Positions 21,409 to 30,019 of a stretch of DNA of 64,000 bases are shown piece by piece. The notes beneath the pieces were generated by a model. That model was not told where the DNA came from and ran no database searches. It saw only the letters and a list, made by a program, of their open reading frames with translations. Location of the stretch: NCBI RefSeq assembly GCF_000179575.2, contig NC_015636.1, forward strand, positions 186,001-250,000, read 5' to 3'. Made by a program: the position numbers and the translations under genes. The DNA comes from Methanothermococcus okinawensis IH1. GTDB taxonomy: Archaea > AGJL01 > Methanococci > Methanococcales > Methanococcaceae. The first letter of the stretch is position 1. Each line of letters opens with the position of its first letter.

Positions 21409-21422
21409 AAAAAATATAAATA

Positions 21423-24400
21423 TCATAATTTAATACCAACGATTTTGCTTAAACCATCCTCCATATAAACCCCATAAAGTGTATCAGCCTTAGCTATCAT
21501 TTGCTCCCTATGGGATATCACTATAAATTGAGATTCTTTTGATGCATTTTTAATCATATCTCCTATTAAAGTTGCATTTTTTGTGTCCAGTGCAGCATCA
21601 ACCTCATCAAGCACATAAAATGGTGCAGGTGTTAGTTTCTGTATGGCAAATAAAAATGCCAAAGCTGTAAGTGATTTTTCTCCACCGCTCATCACATCTA
21701 AGCTTTGAAGACTTTTATTTTTAGGCGAAGCATCTATTAAAAGCCCTCCTTCAAATGGATTTTCAGGATTTTCTAAACTCAGTTTTCCAGTTCCCCCAAT
21801 ATTTTTATATATCTCTTCGTAATTTTTAGCAACTTTTTCATATACTTCCATAAATACCTCTTTTTTCCTTTTCTCTACCTCTTCTATTAATTGAAGGTAT
21901 TTTTTCTCATCTTCTTCATATTCTTTTCTCTTATCGAATAGTTCCTTGTATCTTTCTTCAATGTATTCGTAATCTTCAATAGCCCTCATATTTATTGGTT
22001 CAAGTTTTTTTATACTATTTTCAAGTTTTATAATATATTTTTCGAGCTCTGATATTTCCATGGCACTTATTTTATTAAATATTCCATTAGATACATCCTC
22101 AATTTTTTCACATAAATAAAGTTTTTTCTCTTCTTCCTCCAATCGAGTTTCATATTTTGCCTTATCTATCAATAGCGTATTTATTTCTTTATCAATACCT
22201 TCAATCTTTTCGATAAGCTCTTTTTTGTTATTATTTAATGCTTCCATCTGCTTTTGATACATTGCCTTTTTCTCGGTGAGCTCCTTTAAATCTTTGGTGA
22301 GATCTTTATATCTATCTTTTTTATCCAGTAATATTTGCACATTTTTTTCAATGTTATTTTTGTAAAATTCTATATTTTTTTGGAACATTCCTATTTTTTC
22401 ATTTAATTCTTTTATTTTTTCACTGGTTTCCGCCATTTTAGGAATAAGAACTTCTTTTATAAGAACGGCATTTCGTTTTGTGTCATTTTCCAATTCATCG
22501 CTCTTTCTGATAAGTGATTCTATCTCTGCCTCCACCTCCCTAATCCTTTTTATAAGTGTGGAATCCTCGTATGATTTTAATTCCTTTAATACCCTTTCTC
22601 TTGTGGATATTGTTTCATCGATTTTATCTTCAAGATTTTTTATTTTATATTCTAATTCCTCTTTTGAATCATTCAATTCTTCCAGTTCATCCATAAGTTT
22701 TTTATTTGCAAGCTCAATTTCTTTTATTTTTTTATTATTATTTTTAATAATATCTATTTTTCTGTTTTCATTTTCTTTTATAAGTTGTAATTTATTTTTT
22801 AGTTCCATTTTTTTAGCTGAATATAGATTTATATTTTTAGTAATTTCATCAATTTTGTTATTTATTCCATCAGCACCATTTAATTTATTTTCTATTTCTT
22901 TTAACTCATTTGCAAGTTTTTCAAGTTTCGAAGTGTCTATTTCAACCTTTATATTTGAAGACCGCCTTATACTTCCTCCCACCATAGCACCAGAAGCCTC
23001 CATAACATCCCCTTCAAGAGATACAAACCTAACTTTATACTTTTTTGAAAGATTCTTGGCAGTTTCCAAATCCTTTACAACAATGGTATTTCCAAATACA
23101 TAATTGAATATATTTCTATATTCCTCATTAAATTCCACTAAATCAACAGCCCTTCCAATTACGCCGTTTTCGTTTATATGTTTAGGTTCATATCCCTTTA
23201 TTCTATCCATAGGTAAAAATGTAGCCCTTCCAAGCTTATTTCTTTTTAGATATTCTATCGCCCGAGCTCCGTCATCCATCCTCTTAACTACAATATGGTT
23301 TAATCGCCCCCCTCCTGCAATTTCAATTGCTGTTTTATACTCATTTTTTGTTTTTCCCAAATTTCCAACGATATCCACAACACCGGGAAGCTTAGCATCC
23401 AATATACTTTTTATGGTGCTATTTACATTGAAATTTTCCATCTCTTTTAATGCCTTAATTTTTGCATTTTCTTTGGCATATTCTGAGTATAATTTATCCC
23501 TTTTATTTTGGAGCTCCTTTTTCTCTCCCTCATATTTTTGCAGTTGTTTTTTTGAAAATTCCAATTCCACAACAACATCTTCAAGTTCTTTATAAAGTGT
23601 TTTTGTATCTTCGGCACATTTATTTATTAAATTAAGTTCTTCTTTTAATTTTTCAATAGTTTCATTATTTTGTTTTAAATCAAAGGATTTTTTATTTATC
23701 TCACCGACTATATTGTTTAATTCAGTTCTTAATTTATGCAGTTCCTTTTGATATTCATTTAACCGCTCAGAAAGTTTTCTCTCTTGCTGTTTTAGTATAT
23801 TTATATGGGTCTCACTTCTCTCCACAGATGATTTTAAGGAGTTCCTTTCATCCTCTAAATTTTTTATAGTTTCTTTAATGGATTTTATTTCTTTTTCCTT
23901 TTCCATCGTTTCTTTTCTTATATTTTCTATTTTTAGCCGAGTTTCATTTAATTCCATTTTTTTAGCTTCTAATTGGGATTTTGAATTTTTTAAATCATCC
24001 AAACTATGGTTTAACTGCTTTTTATCATTTTCAATATTTAATTCAAGTTCTTTTATGGATTTGTGGAGCTCCATCACTTCTTCATTTCCTTTCTCATTTA
24101 ATTCATTTATGATATTTTCAAGTTTATTTTTTAAATTAATTATCTCGTCGTTTATATTGTAAATATTACTCTGAAATTTTTCCTTTAATTCTTTCAAGGC
24201 ATTAATATTTTTTTCGGTATCTTCCATCACTACTTTTAGGAGCTCTACCTTTTTTGAAGTGAGTATATATTTTGTGGTTTTTAATTCTTCATTTAGTTTT
24301 AGATACTGTTCTGCATCATTCTTTTCTTTTTTAAGTTTTTCAAGATTTGCTCTTACTTCGTTTATTCTTATATCTATTTTTTCGATATATTCCCTGGCTT

Positions 24401-24986
24401 TTTCCAGCTCTCGTTGTGATTTTTCTTTTTTCTCATCATATTCTGAAATTCCGCATATTTCATCGATTAACTTCCTTCTTTCCTTTGGAGACATCTCAAT
24501 TAATCTTATAAGGTCTCCTTGAAGTATAATATTTAATCCCTCTCCACTTAATGAAATTCTATTGAATATATCTATTATTTGGGATTTTTTCATTTTCTTT
24601 CGTTTTTCTATTCCTTTTTCATTTTCTTTCTCTTTTTTCTCGTACCATATCATATAATAATTATTATCCCCCTTTAATTTTACCTTTCTAGATATACCTA
24701 TCTTGTCAGAATCTATGGGAATTTTTCTGTCTTTATTATCAAAAAATAATATCACTTCGGCATAATCCGCTCTTTTATTCTTGTGGTATGTGATTAATTC
24801 ATTAAATTTTCCAGCCCTTAATGATTTTGCGGAGGTTTTTCCAAGAACAAAACATATACCGTCTATAATATTTGATTTTCCTGAACCATTTGGACCAAGT
24901 ATGGCAGTGAATCCAGATGGTATTTTTAATTTGGCGTTTTTAAATGATTTGAAATTTTTTAAATGAATCTCGGATAAATGCACCAT
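21423..24986 (-). CDS. smc: Chromosome segregation protein SMC
   Basis: The 1187-residue protein has the full SMC plan. An N-terminal Walker A (GPNGSGKSN, residues 31-39) is followed by a long coiled coil. The hinge (around ILDAKLPGVVDIVGNL to SLEGDVMEASGAMVGGS) leads into a second coiled coil, and the C-terminal signature MSGGEKSLTALAF ends in Walker B FYVLDEVDAALD. It condenses and helps separate chromosomes. I start at 24986 because GGTGAAAAAC precedes that ATG; the frame starts four codons earlier. It stands alone; no scpA or scpB is visible beside it. The opposite-strand frames inside it are shadows of the coiled coil. Confidence 0.97.
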   Translation of the reverse strand: MVHLSEIHLKNFKSFKNAKLKIPSGFTAILGPNGSGKSNIIDGICFVLGKTSAKSLRAGKFNELITYHKNKRADYAEVILFFDNKDRKIPIDSDKIGISRKVKLKGDNNYYMIWYEKKEKENEKGIEKRKKMKKSQIIDIFNRISLSGEGLNIILQGDLIRLIEMSPKERRKLIDEICGISEYDEKKEKSQRELEKAREYIEKIDIRINEVRANLEKLKKEKNDAEQYLKLNEELKTTKYILTSKKVELLKVVMEDTEKNINALKELKEKFQSNIYNINDEIINLKNKLENIINELNEKGNEEVMELHKSIKELELNIENDKKQLNHSLDDLKNSKSQLEAKKMELNETRLKIENIRKETMEKEKEIKSIKETIKNLEDERNSLKSSVERSETHINILKQQERKLSERLNEYQKELHKLRTELNNIVGEINKKSFDLKQNNETIEKLKEELNLINKCAEDTKTLYKELEDVVVELEFSKKQLQKYEGEKKELQNKRDKLYSEYAKENAKIKALKEMENFNVNSTIKSILDAKLPGVVDIVGNLGKTKNEYKTAIEIAGGGRLNHIVVKRMDDGARAIEYLKRNKLGRATFLPMDRIKGYEPKHINENGVIGRAVDLVEFNEEYRNIFNYVFGNTIVVKDLETAKNLSKKYKVRFVSLEGDVMEASGAMVGGSIRRSSNIKVEIDTSKLEKLANELKEIENKLNGADGINNKIDEITKNINLYSAKKMELKNKLQLIKENENRKIDIIKNNNKKIKEIELANKKLMDELEELNDSKEELEYKIKNLEDKIDETISTRERVLKELKSYEDSTLIKRIREVEAEIESLIRKSDELENDTKRNAVLIKEVLIPKMAETSEKIKELNEKIGMFQKNIEFYKNNIEKNVQILLDKKDRYKDLTKDLKELTEKKAMYQKQMEALNNNKKELIEKIEGIDKEINTLLIDKAKYETRLEEEEKKLYLCEKIEDVSNGIFNKISAMEISELEKYIIKLENSIKKLEPINMRAIEDYEYIEERYKELFDKRKEYEEDEKKYLQLIEEVEKRKKEVFMEVYEKVAKNYEEIYKNIGGTGKLSLENPENPFEGGLLIDASPKNKSLQSLDVMSGGEKSLTALAFLFAIQKLTPAPFYVLDEVDAALDTKNATLIGDMIKNASKESQFIVISHREQMIAKADTLYGVYMEDGLSKIVGIKL

Positions 24987-25407
24987 GTTTTTCACCAATT
25001 AGTATAAAGTTATATAATTAAATAAATTTATTATTATTTAAATTTTTATATAATAAACCATTAATATCCATTTTTAATTTTTAATATCTATTTTAAAATG
25101 TTTAAAAAAATAATAAAATAAAATATATAAATATAAAAATGTTTAAAATATTTATTATAATACCGCCCTATTATAAATGAATAATCGAAAATATTATATA
25201 GTATAACATAGTTTTTCATTAAATAAATTTAATTTTTTATGGAATACCTTTATAATAGAACTCTATTATAGAATTATAGTTAGAGCCCTATTATGAGCTC
25301 CTATTATTATACCACATTTAAATTATTATTTATTATAATAATTATCACTTTGATTTATTATTATTGCATGTTGTTATTTTTAAATTAAAATAAAAGAATG
25401 TGATAGC
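24987..25407. other. Gene-free AT-rich region between smc and the aminotransferase
   Basis: The 421-base region is divergent. Its right half has several CCTATTATA-like elements (25166, 25263, 25288, 25301), a 20-bp palindrome at 25251-25270 and one intergenic GAGCTC at 25295. I see no gene. Confidence 0.55.
25251..25270. promoter_or_regulatory. Inverted repeat upstream of the aminotransferase gene
   Basis: TATAATAG and its exact reverse complement CTATTATA flank AACT. Related CTATTAT elements lie on both sides. It may be an operator for the gene starting at 25408. Confidence 0.35.
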
Positions 25408-26712
25408 ATGAGAACAAATATCATACACGAAGGAGCAACAGAGCTCACCTATGAGATAAGGGAGATTGTCGAAATTGCAAAAAAAGTAGAAGGTTATGGA
25501 CTAAATATCACATGGGAAAACATAGGAGACCCAATTATAAAGGGAGAAAAAGTCCCTAACTGGATAAAAGAAATAATTGCAGAAACAGTTATGAAGGACG
25601 ATTCATACATATACTGCCCAACAAAGGGACTTTTAGAAACAAGGGAATTTCTTGCAGAAGAGAACAACAAAAAAAACGGAGCTCAGATAACAGCAGATGA
25701 TATAATATTTTTCAATGGGCTTGGGGATGCAATAACAAAAATATACGGGTTATTAAAAAAGGAATCAAGGGTAATTGGACCTTCACCAGCATATCCAACT
25801 CACTCATCAGCAGAGGGATTGCACGCAAGATGTAATCCCCTTATGTATAAGATGGATGAAAATGACAATTGGCATCCTGATATGGATGATTTAAGAAATA
25901 GGGTAAAATATAATCCCGAAGTGTCTGGAATACTTGTGATAAATCCTGGAAATCCAACTGGTGCAGTTTATTCAAAAAAGGTATTGGATGAGATTGTAGA
26001 TATTGCAAATGAATATGATTTATTTATATTATGCGATGAAATATACCACAATTTAGTTTATAACGGCAAAAAACATACCTATTTATCGGAAGTTATAGAT
26101 GATATATGCGGAATATCATTAAAAGGTATATCAAAGGAGCTCCCTTGGCCTGGTGCAAGATGTGGATGGATGGAAACCTATAATGCAGACAAAGACCCAG
26201 TATTTAAAAAATATGTCGAGGGCATCTGTAAATTTAAGATGATTGAGGTATGCTCCACAACACTACCCCAAAAAGTCATACCTGAAATTATGAGCAATCC
26301 AAAATTCTACAAATATTTGGACGAAAGGAGAAATTACTATGAAAGAGCTTCAAATTTTGCATACAACAAATTAAAACCTATTGATGGGCTCATAGTAAAT
26401 AAAACAAACGGTGCTTTCTATATGGGAGTAGTATTTGACGAAGAATATTTAAACAATAATCAAAAATTAAAAATAGAAAACCCTGAGCTCAGAAAATATG
26501 TCGATGAAATATCAAATGGAAAACCTCATGATATGAAATTTGTTTATAATTTACTTGCATCATCTGGTTTATGTATTGTTCCGATGTCATCCTTTAACTC
26601 TGAATTAAACGGATTCAGAACAACACTTCTTGAAAGGGATGAAAATAAATTAAAATGGACTTATGAAATCCTTGCAGAGAAAATAGAAGAATATTTAAAT
26701 AGCAGTAATTAA
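25408..26712 (+). CDS. Class I PLP-dependent aminotransferase (MJ0001-like)
   Basis: The 434-residue protein is a fold-type I aminotransferase. Visible motifs are IVINPGNPTGAVYSK (substrate/PLP carboxylate region), LCDEIYHNLVY, and SLKGISKELPWPGARCGWM, with the PLP-binding lysine in SKELPWPG. It resembles, from memory, MJ0001 of Methanocaldococcus, taken as an aspartate-type aminotransferase. It is longer than usual, with an N-terminal extension starting MRTNIIHEGATELTYEI. It stands alone downstream of smc. The exact amino acid substrate is not clear. Confidence 0.88.
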   Translation: MRTNIIHEGATELTYEIREIVEIAKKVEGYGLNITWENIGDPIIKGEKVPNWIKEIIAETVMKDDSYIYCPTKGLLETREFLAEENNKKNGAQITADDIIFFNGLGDAITKIYGLLKKESRVIGPSPAYPTHSSAEGLHARCNPLMYKMDENDNWHPDMDDLRNRVKYNPEVSGILVINPGNPTGAVYSKKVLDEIVDIANEYDLFILCDEIYHNLVYNGKKHTYLSEVIDDICGISLKGISKELPWPGARCGWMETYNADKDPVFKKYVEGICKFKMIEVCSTTLPQKVIPEIMSNPKFYKYLDERRNYYERASNFAYNKLKPIDGLIVNKTNGAFYMGVVFDEEYLNNNQKLKIENPELRKYVDEISNGKPHDMKFVYNLLASSGLCIVPMSSFNSELNGFRTTLLERDENKLKWTYEILAEKIEEYLNSSN

Positions 26713-26909
26713 ATAATTAAAATAATTTTAAAATAGTTTTAAAGTTTTTTTATTTTCCATATTATTATTTTATAAATATTTATAATTTACATATAAATAA
26801 ATTTTACATTCATTTTTTAATTTCAATTTTACCAATTACCTAATATACATGATACCAATATGAATAATAAATTAATAATAATAAAATAAAAAAAAGTAAG
26901 GGAGAAAAT

Positions 26910-27671
26910 ATGAACTGGGATGAGCTCGGATTGAAAATAGCAAAAGAGATTGAAAAAGAAGTAATGCCATATTTCGGCAAAAAAGAAGGGGCTAAAATTA
27001 TTGGATATTCTCCAAGTGGGGATACCACTGAATTAATAGATAGAATGAGTGAAGATATTGTTTTAAAACATTTAAAACCATTAAACATCAATATAGTAAG
27101 TGAGGAAATAGGAACTATAAATAACAATAGTGAATGGACTGCTATAATTGACCCTATTGATGGCTCATTTAATTTTACAACAGGTTTTCCATGTTTTGGC
27201 TTTTGCTTTGCAATATTTAAAAATAACAAGCCATACTATGGTTTAACCTACGAGTTCCTAACAAAAAATATTTATGAAGCTTATGTGGGGAAGGGAGCAT
27301 TTTTAAATGGGGAAAAAATTAAAGTAAAGAAATATATCGAAAAAGAAGCAGTGATAAGTTATTATTCAAATAAAAATCTAAATTTAATTGGAAAGGTTAG
27401 GCGTGCAAGGATTATGGGAGCGTTTGGCGTTGAGATGGCATATGTTGCAAAGGGAGCTCTGGATGCTGTATTTGATATTAGACCCTATGTCAGAACAACC
27501 GATTTTGCATCTTCCTATATTATATGTAAGGAAGCAGGAGCTATAATTACCGATGAGAAGGGACATGAATTTAAATTTAATTTAAATACAACGGATAGGT
27601 ACAATATGATTGTTGCCAATGATAAAAAATTGTTGAATATAATTTTAGAGGAGATAAAAATAAATAGATAA
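26910..27671 (+). CDS. suhB: Inositol monophosphatase / fructose-1,6-bisphosphatase
   Basis: The 253-residue enzyme belongs to the archaeal dual-specificity IMPase/FBPase group (MJ0109 type). Metal-site motifs are VSEEIG and WTAIIDPIDGSFNFTTGFP, and YVRTTDFASSYIICKEAGA is near the C-terminus. It is preceded by AAGGGAGAAAAT. It is followed after 50 bases by a radical SAM gene on the same strand. A separate class V FBPase lies at 51.1-52.3 kb, so this one may act mainly on inositol phosphate. Confidence 0.92.
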   Translation: MNWDELGLKIAKEIEKEVMPYFGKKEGAKIIGYSPSGDTTELIDRMSEDIVLKHLKPLNINIVSEEIGTINNNSEWTAIIDPIDGSFNFTTGFPCFGFCFAIFKNNKPYYGLTYEFLTKNIYEAYVGKGAFLNGEKIKVKKYIEKEAVISYYSNKNLNLIGKVRRARIMGAFGVEMAYVAKGALDAVFDIRPYVRTTDFASSYIICKEAGAIITDEKGHEFKFNLNTTDRYNMIVANDKKLLNIILEEIKINR

Positions 27672-27696
27672 AAAATAATAAAAAATAATAAAAATT

Positions 27697-27720
27697 AAAA
27701 GGTATAATAAAAGGTATAAT
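27697..27720. repeat. Twelve-base direct repeat duplicating the ribosome site
   Basis: AAAAGGTATAAT occurs twice in succession immediately before the ATG at 27722. Both copies contain the ribosome-binding AGGT. Confidence 0.6.
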
Positions 27721-27721
27721 T

Positions 27722-28978
27722 ATGGATATTGAAGAATTGGAGAGAAATTTATTTAAAAATATTAAAAATCTTCCAGTAGGATGCCAATACTGTATAAGAG
27801 GAGAAAAACTCGTTTTATTCATCACTGGATTATGTGGAGAAAACTGCTTTTACTGTCCAGTTTCAGAAAATAGAAAAGAAAAAGACATTATTTATGCAAA
27901 TGAAAGGAAAATAAACTCAGTTGAAGAAGCCATAAATGAAGCTCACCTTTGCGGAAGTAAAGGCGTTGGTATTACGGGAGGCAATCCACTATTAAAAATA
28001 GAAAGAACCTGCGAGTATATCGGAGCTCTGAAAAATGAATTTAATTCAAACTTCCATACTCACCTATATACGACACCAACCCACTTAGACGAGGATAAAT
28101 TAAAAATGCTTAAAAATGCAGGATTGGATGAAATAAGGCTACATCCTACAAAATTCTTTAATATATATGGCAAAAAGGACTTTGATAGTGAGGATTTTAA
28201 AACCTATATGGATGATTTTTTAAATAAATTAAAATTATGTATGAAGTATATAAAAGATGTAGGCGTGGAAATTCCAGTAATACCTAATATGGAAGAAGAA
28301 ATTATTTATTTAGCGGAAGAATTAAACAGAATAGGTGTAAAATTCTTAAATATTAACGAGTTAGAATATTCTGAAACTAACTATAACAATTTAAAACATA
28401 GGGGATTTAAAGAAAAAAACGACTACGCTTCAGAAATTTTAGGAAGTGAAGAAACCGCTAAAAAGGTAATTGATTATTTTAAAGAAAAAAAGAAAGTAGA
28501 AACAGAAAAAGATGAAAGTAATACTATTAATAAATTTAATCTTATCATCCATTACTGCCCTTCTGCTTTAAAAGACGGCATACAAATGAAAAATCGGCTT
28601 ATAAATAGAGCTAAAAACACAGCAAAGGATTACGACATAATTACCAACGAAGGACTTATATTGAGGGGAATAATATCTTTTAATGATTTAGAGAATATTA
28701 AGGATATAATCGATATATTAGATTATAACGAGCTCCCCTATGAAGTGGTAAATAACAATATATATTTAAATCCTTATGTTTTGGAAGATTTAATTGATGA
28801 ATTAAAAAATATGGATTATAATATAAATTTCAGTGCCTATATTTCCGAGAGATATCCAACAAGCGATGGACTGGAAGTAGAAAGAACGCCGTTAATTGTT
28901 AAAAAAAGAAGTTTAAAAAGCATAAGAAGAAGAAAAAATAAAAAAATAAAAATAGAAGGAAAAATAAATTTAAAATAA
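27722..28978 (+). CDS. Archaeal radical SAM protein, function unknown
   Basis: The 418-residue protein has the radical SAM motif LCGENCFYCPVS with C38, C42 and C45 (CX3CX2C) and a second pair C21 and C24 just before it (VGCQYCIRG). The GITGGNPLL motif supports S-adenosylmethionine binding. The C-terminal third, ending in a Lys/Arg-rich tail, has a TRAM-like or RNA-binding look (PYVLEDLIDELKNMDY, ERTPLIVKKRSLKSIRRRKNK only as landmarks). Homologues are common in methanogens, but I do not know the reaction. It is probably transcribed with suhB. Confidence 0.75.
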   Translation: MDIEELERNLFKNIKNLPVGCQYCIRGEKLVLFITGLCGENCFYCPVSENRKEKDIIYANERKINSVEEAINEAHLCGSKGVGITGGNPLLKIERTCEYIGALKNEFNSNFHTHLYTTPTHLDEDKLKMLKNAGLDEIRLHPTKFFNIYGKKDFDSEDFKTYMDDFLNKLKLCMKYIKDVGVEIPVIPNMEEEIIYLAEELNRIGVKFLNINELEYSETNYNNLKHRGFKEKNDYASEILGSEETAKKVIDYFKEKKKVETEKDESNTINKFNLIIHYCPSALKDGIQMKNRLINRAKNTAKDYDIITNEGLILRGIISFNDLENIKDIIDILDYNELPYEVVNNNIYLNPYVLEDLIDELKNMDYNINFSAYISERYPTSDGLEVERTPLIVKKRSLKSIRRRKNKKIKIEGKINLK

Positions 28979-28998
28979 TTTAAATATATTTAAAATTT

Positions 28999-29994
28999 TT
29001 AATAATCCACCTTTATTCCTAAAATATTTCTCTCACCCTTCAATATATCCTCGGCTATCAGAGCTCCCCCAAGAGCTCCACTTTCACCATCTAAAACATA
29101 TATATTCCCATCTAGATATTCCTTTAATTTTTCTGGAACTCCATATTCTTTCGTAGTAGCAACAGAACCAGCTAAAATTATGTTTTTATCTTTATTTAAG
29201 AACATTAAGGAATTTATTTCCATTGCTACACTTAAAATAAGAGAATCTATTGCAAGACGGCATCTTTCATCAGTTTTATAGTTTTTTAAAATTTCTTTCT
29301 TTGTATCTTCAACACCTTTATATTTATCTTTAACTATTTTTATGGCTCCAGCAGTTGAAAATGCTTCATTTGCCGTAATTTTATGACTATCAATGTCTCT
29401 TATCATTTTTAGGTCTATTGGACCGTGTAATATGCCTATGGCACCAATACAGGCGTCAAATCCTCCAAAAATCTTTTTATCCTTTATTAATAGGCTCACA
29501 GTATTTGAAGAAATATCCGATAATATAAAATCATTAAATCCAAATGTTTTATATGCAGTATAAGATATGGATATTTTTTCGGGTGATGCCACATGAGAGT
29601 ATAGAGCTCTGAATCTTTCATCCATACATTCCGTGTTTTTATGAAGTCCAGGTATAACTATTGCAGGAATTCCCGAGTTTTTTATCTCATCATATACCTT
29701 TGTTCCCCCGCCTATCTTTTCCCCAACTCCTTCTATGTTTATTACTCCTCTATTTTTTACCTTATCTATTGGAAGTATCTTATTTATGCCATCTCCCATT
29801 GAATAACATACTGAAATAAGGTCTATATCACTTAACATTACATAATTTTTTAATTCCTCTAAAAAAGATTTATTTTTTAATTCTGTTCGTGTCATGGTGA
29901 AAAATGTATTTTTATTATTACTATTATTACTATTGCTATTTCTTATACATACTTTTATACCCGATGTTCCATGGTCTATTCCAACTGTAATCAT
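28999..29994 (-). CDS. Methanogenesis marker protein 12
   Basis: The 331-residue protein has an actin/hexokinase-like ATPase fold: ITVGIDHGTSGIKVCI at the N-terminus, and later ILAGSVATTKEYG and GESGALGGALIAEDIL. These fit the methanogenesis marker 12 family, found only in methanogens and of unknown function. Residues 19-29 (NSNSNNSNNKN) are an Asn/Ser-rich insert. GGTGG precedes the start. It is convergent with the radical SAM gene, with 20 bases between them. Confidence 0.85.
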   Translation of the reverse strand: MITVGIDHGTSGIKVCIRNSNSNNSNNKNTFFTMTRTELKNKSFLEELKNYVMLSDIDLISVCYSMGDGINKILPIDKVKNRGVINIEGVGEKIGGGTKVYDEIKNSGIPAIVIPGLHKNTECMDERFRALYSHVASPEKISISYTAYKTFGFNDFILSDISSNTVSLLIKDKKIFGGFDACIGAIGILHGPIDLKMIRDIDSHKITANEAFSTAGAIKIVKDKYKGVEDTKKEILKNYKTDERCRLAIDSLILSVAMEINSLMFLNKDKNIILAGSVATTKEYGVPEKLKEYLDGNIYVLDGESGALGGALIAEDILKGERNILGIKVDY

Positions 29995-30019
29995 CTTTTA
30001 CCACCGATAATAGTTAAAA

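Noticed and set aside
22480-24522. Long open frames opposite smc
   Set aside because: They are shadows of the coiled-coil coding sequence, with Ser/Phe-rich nonsense translations.
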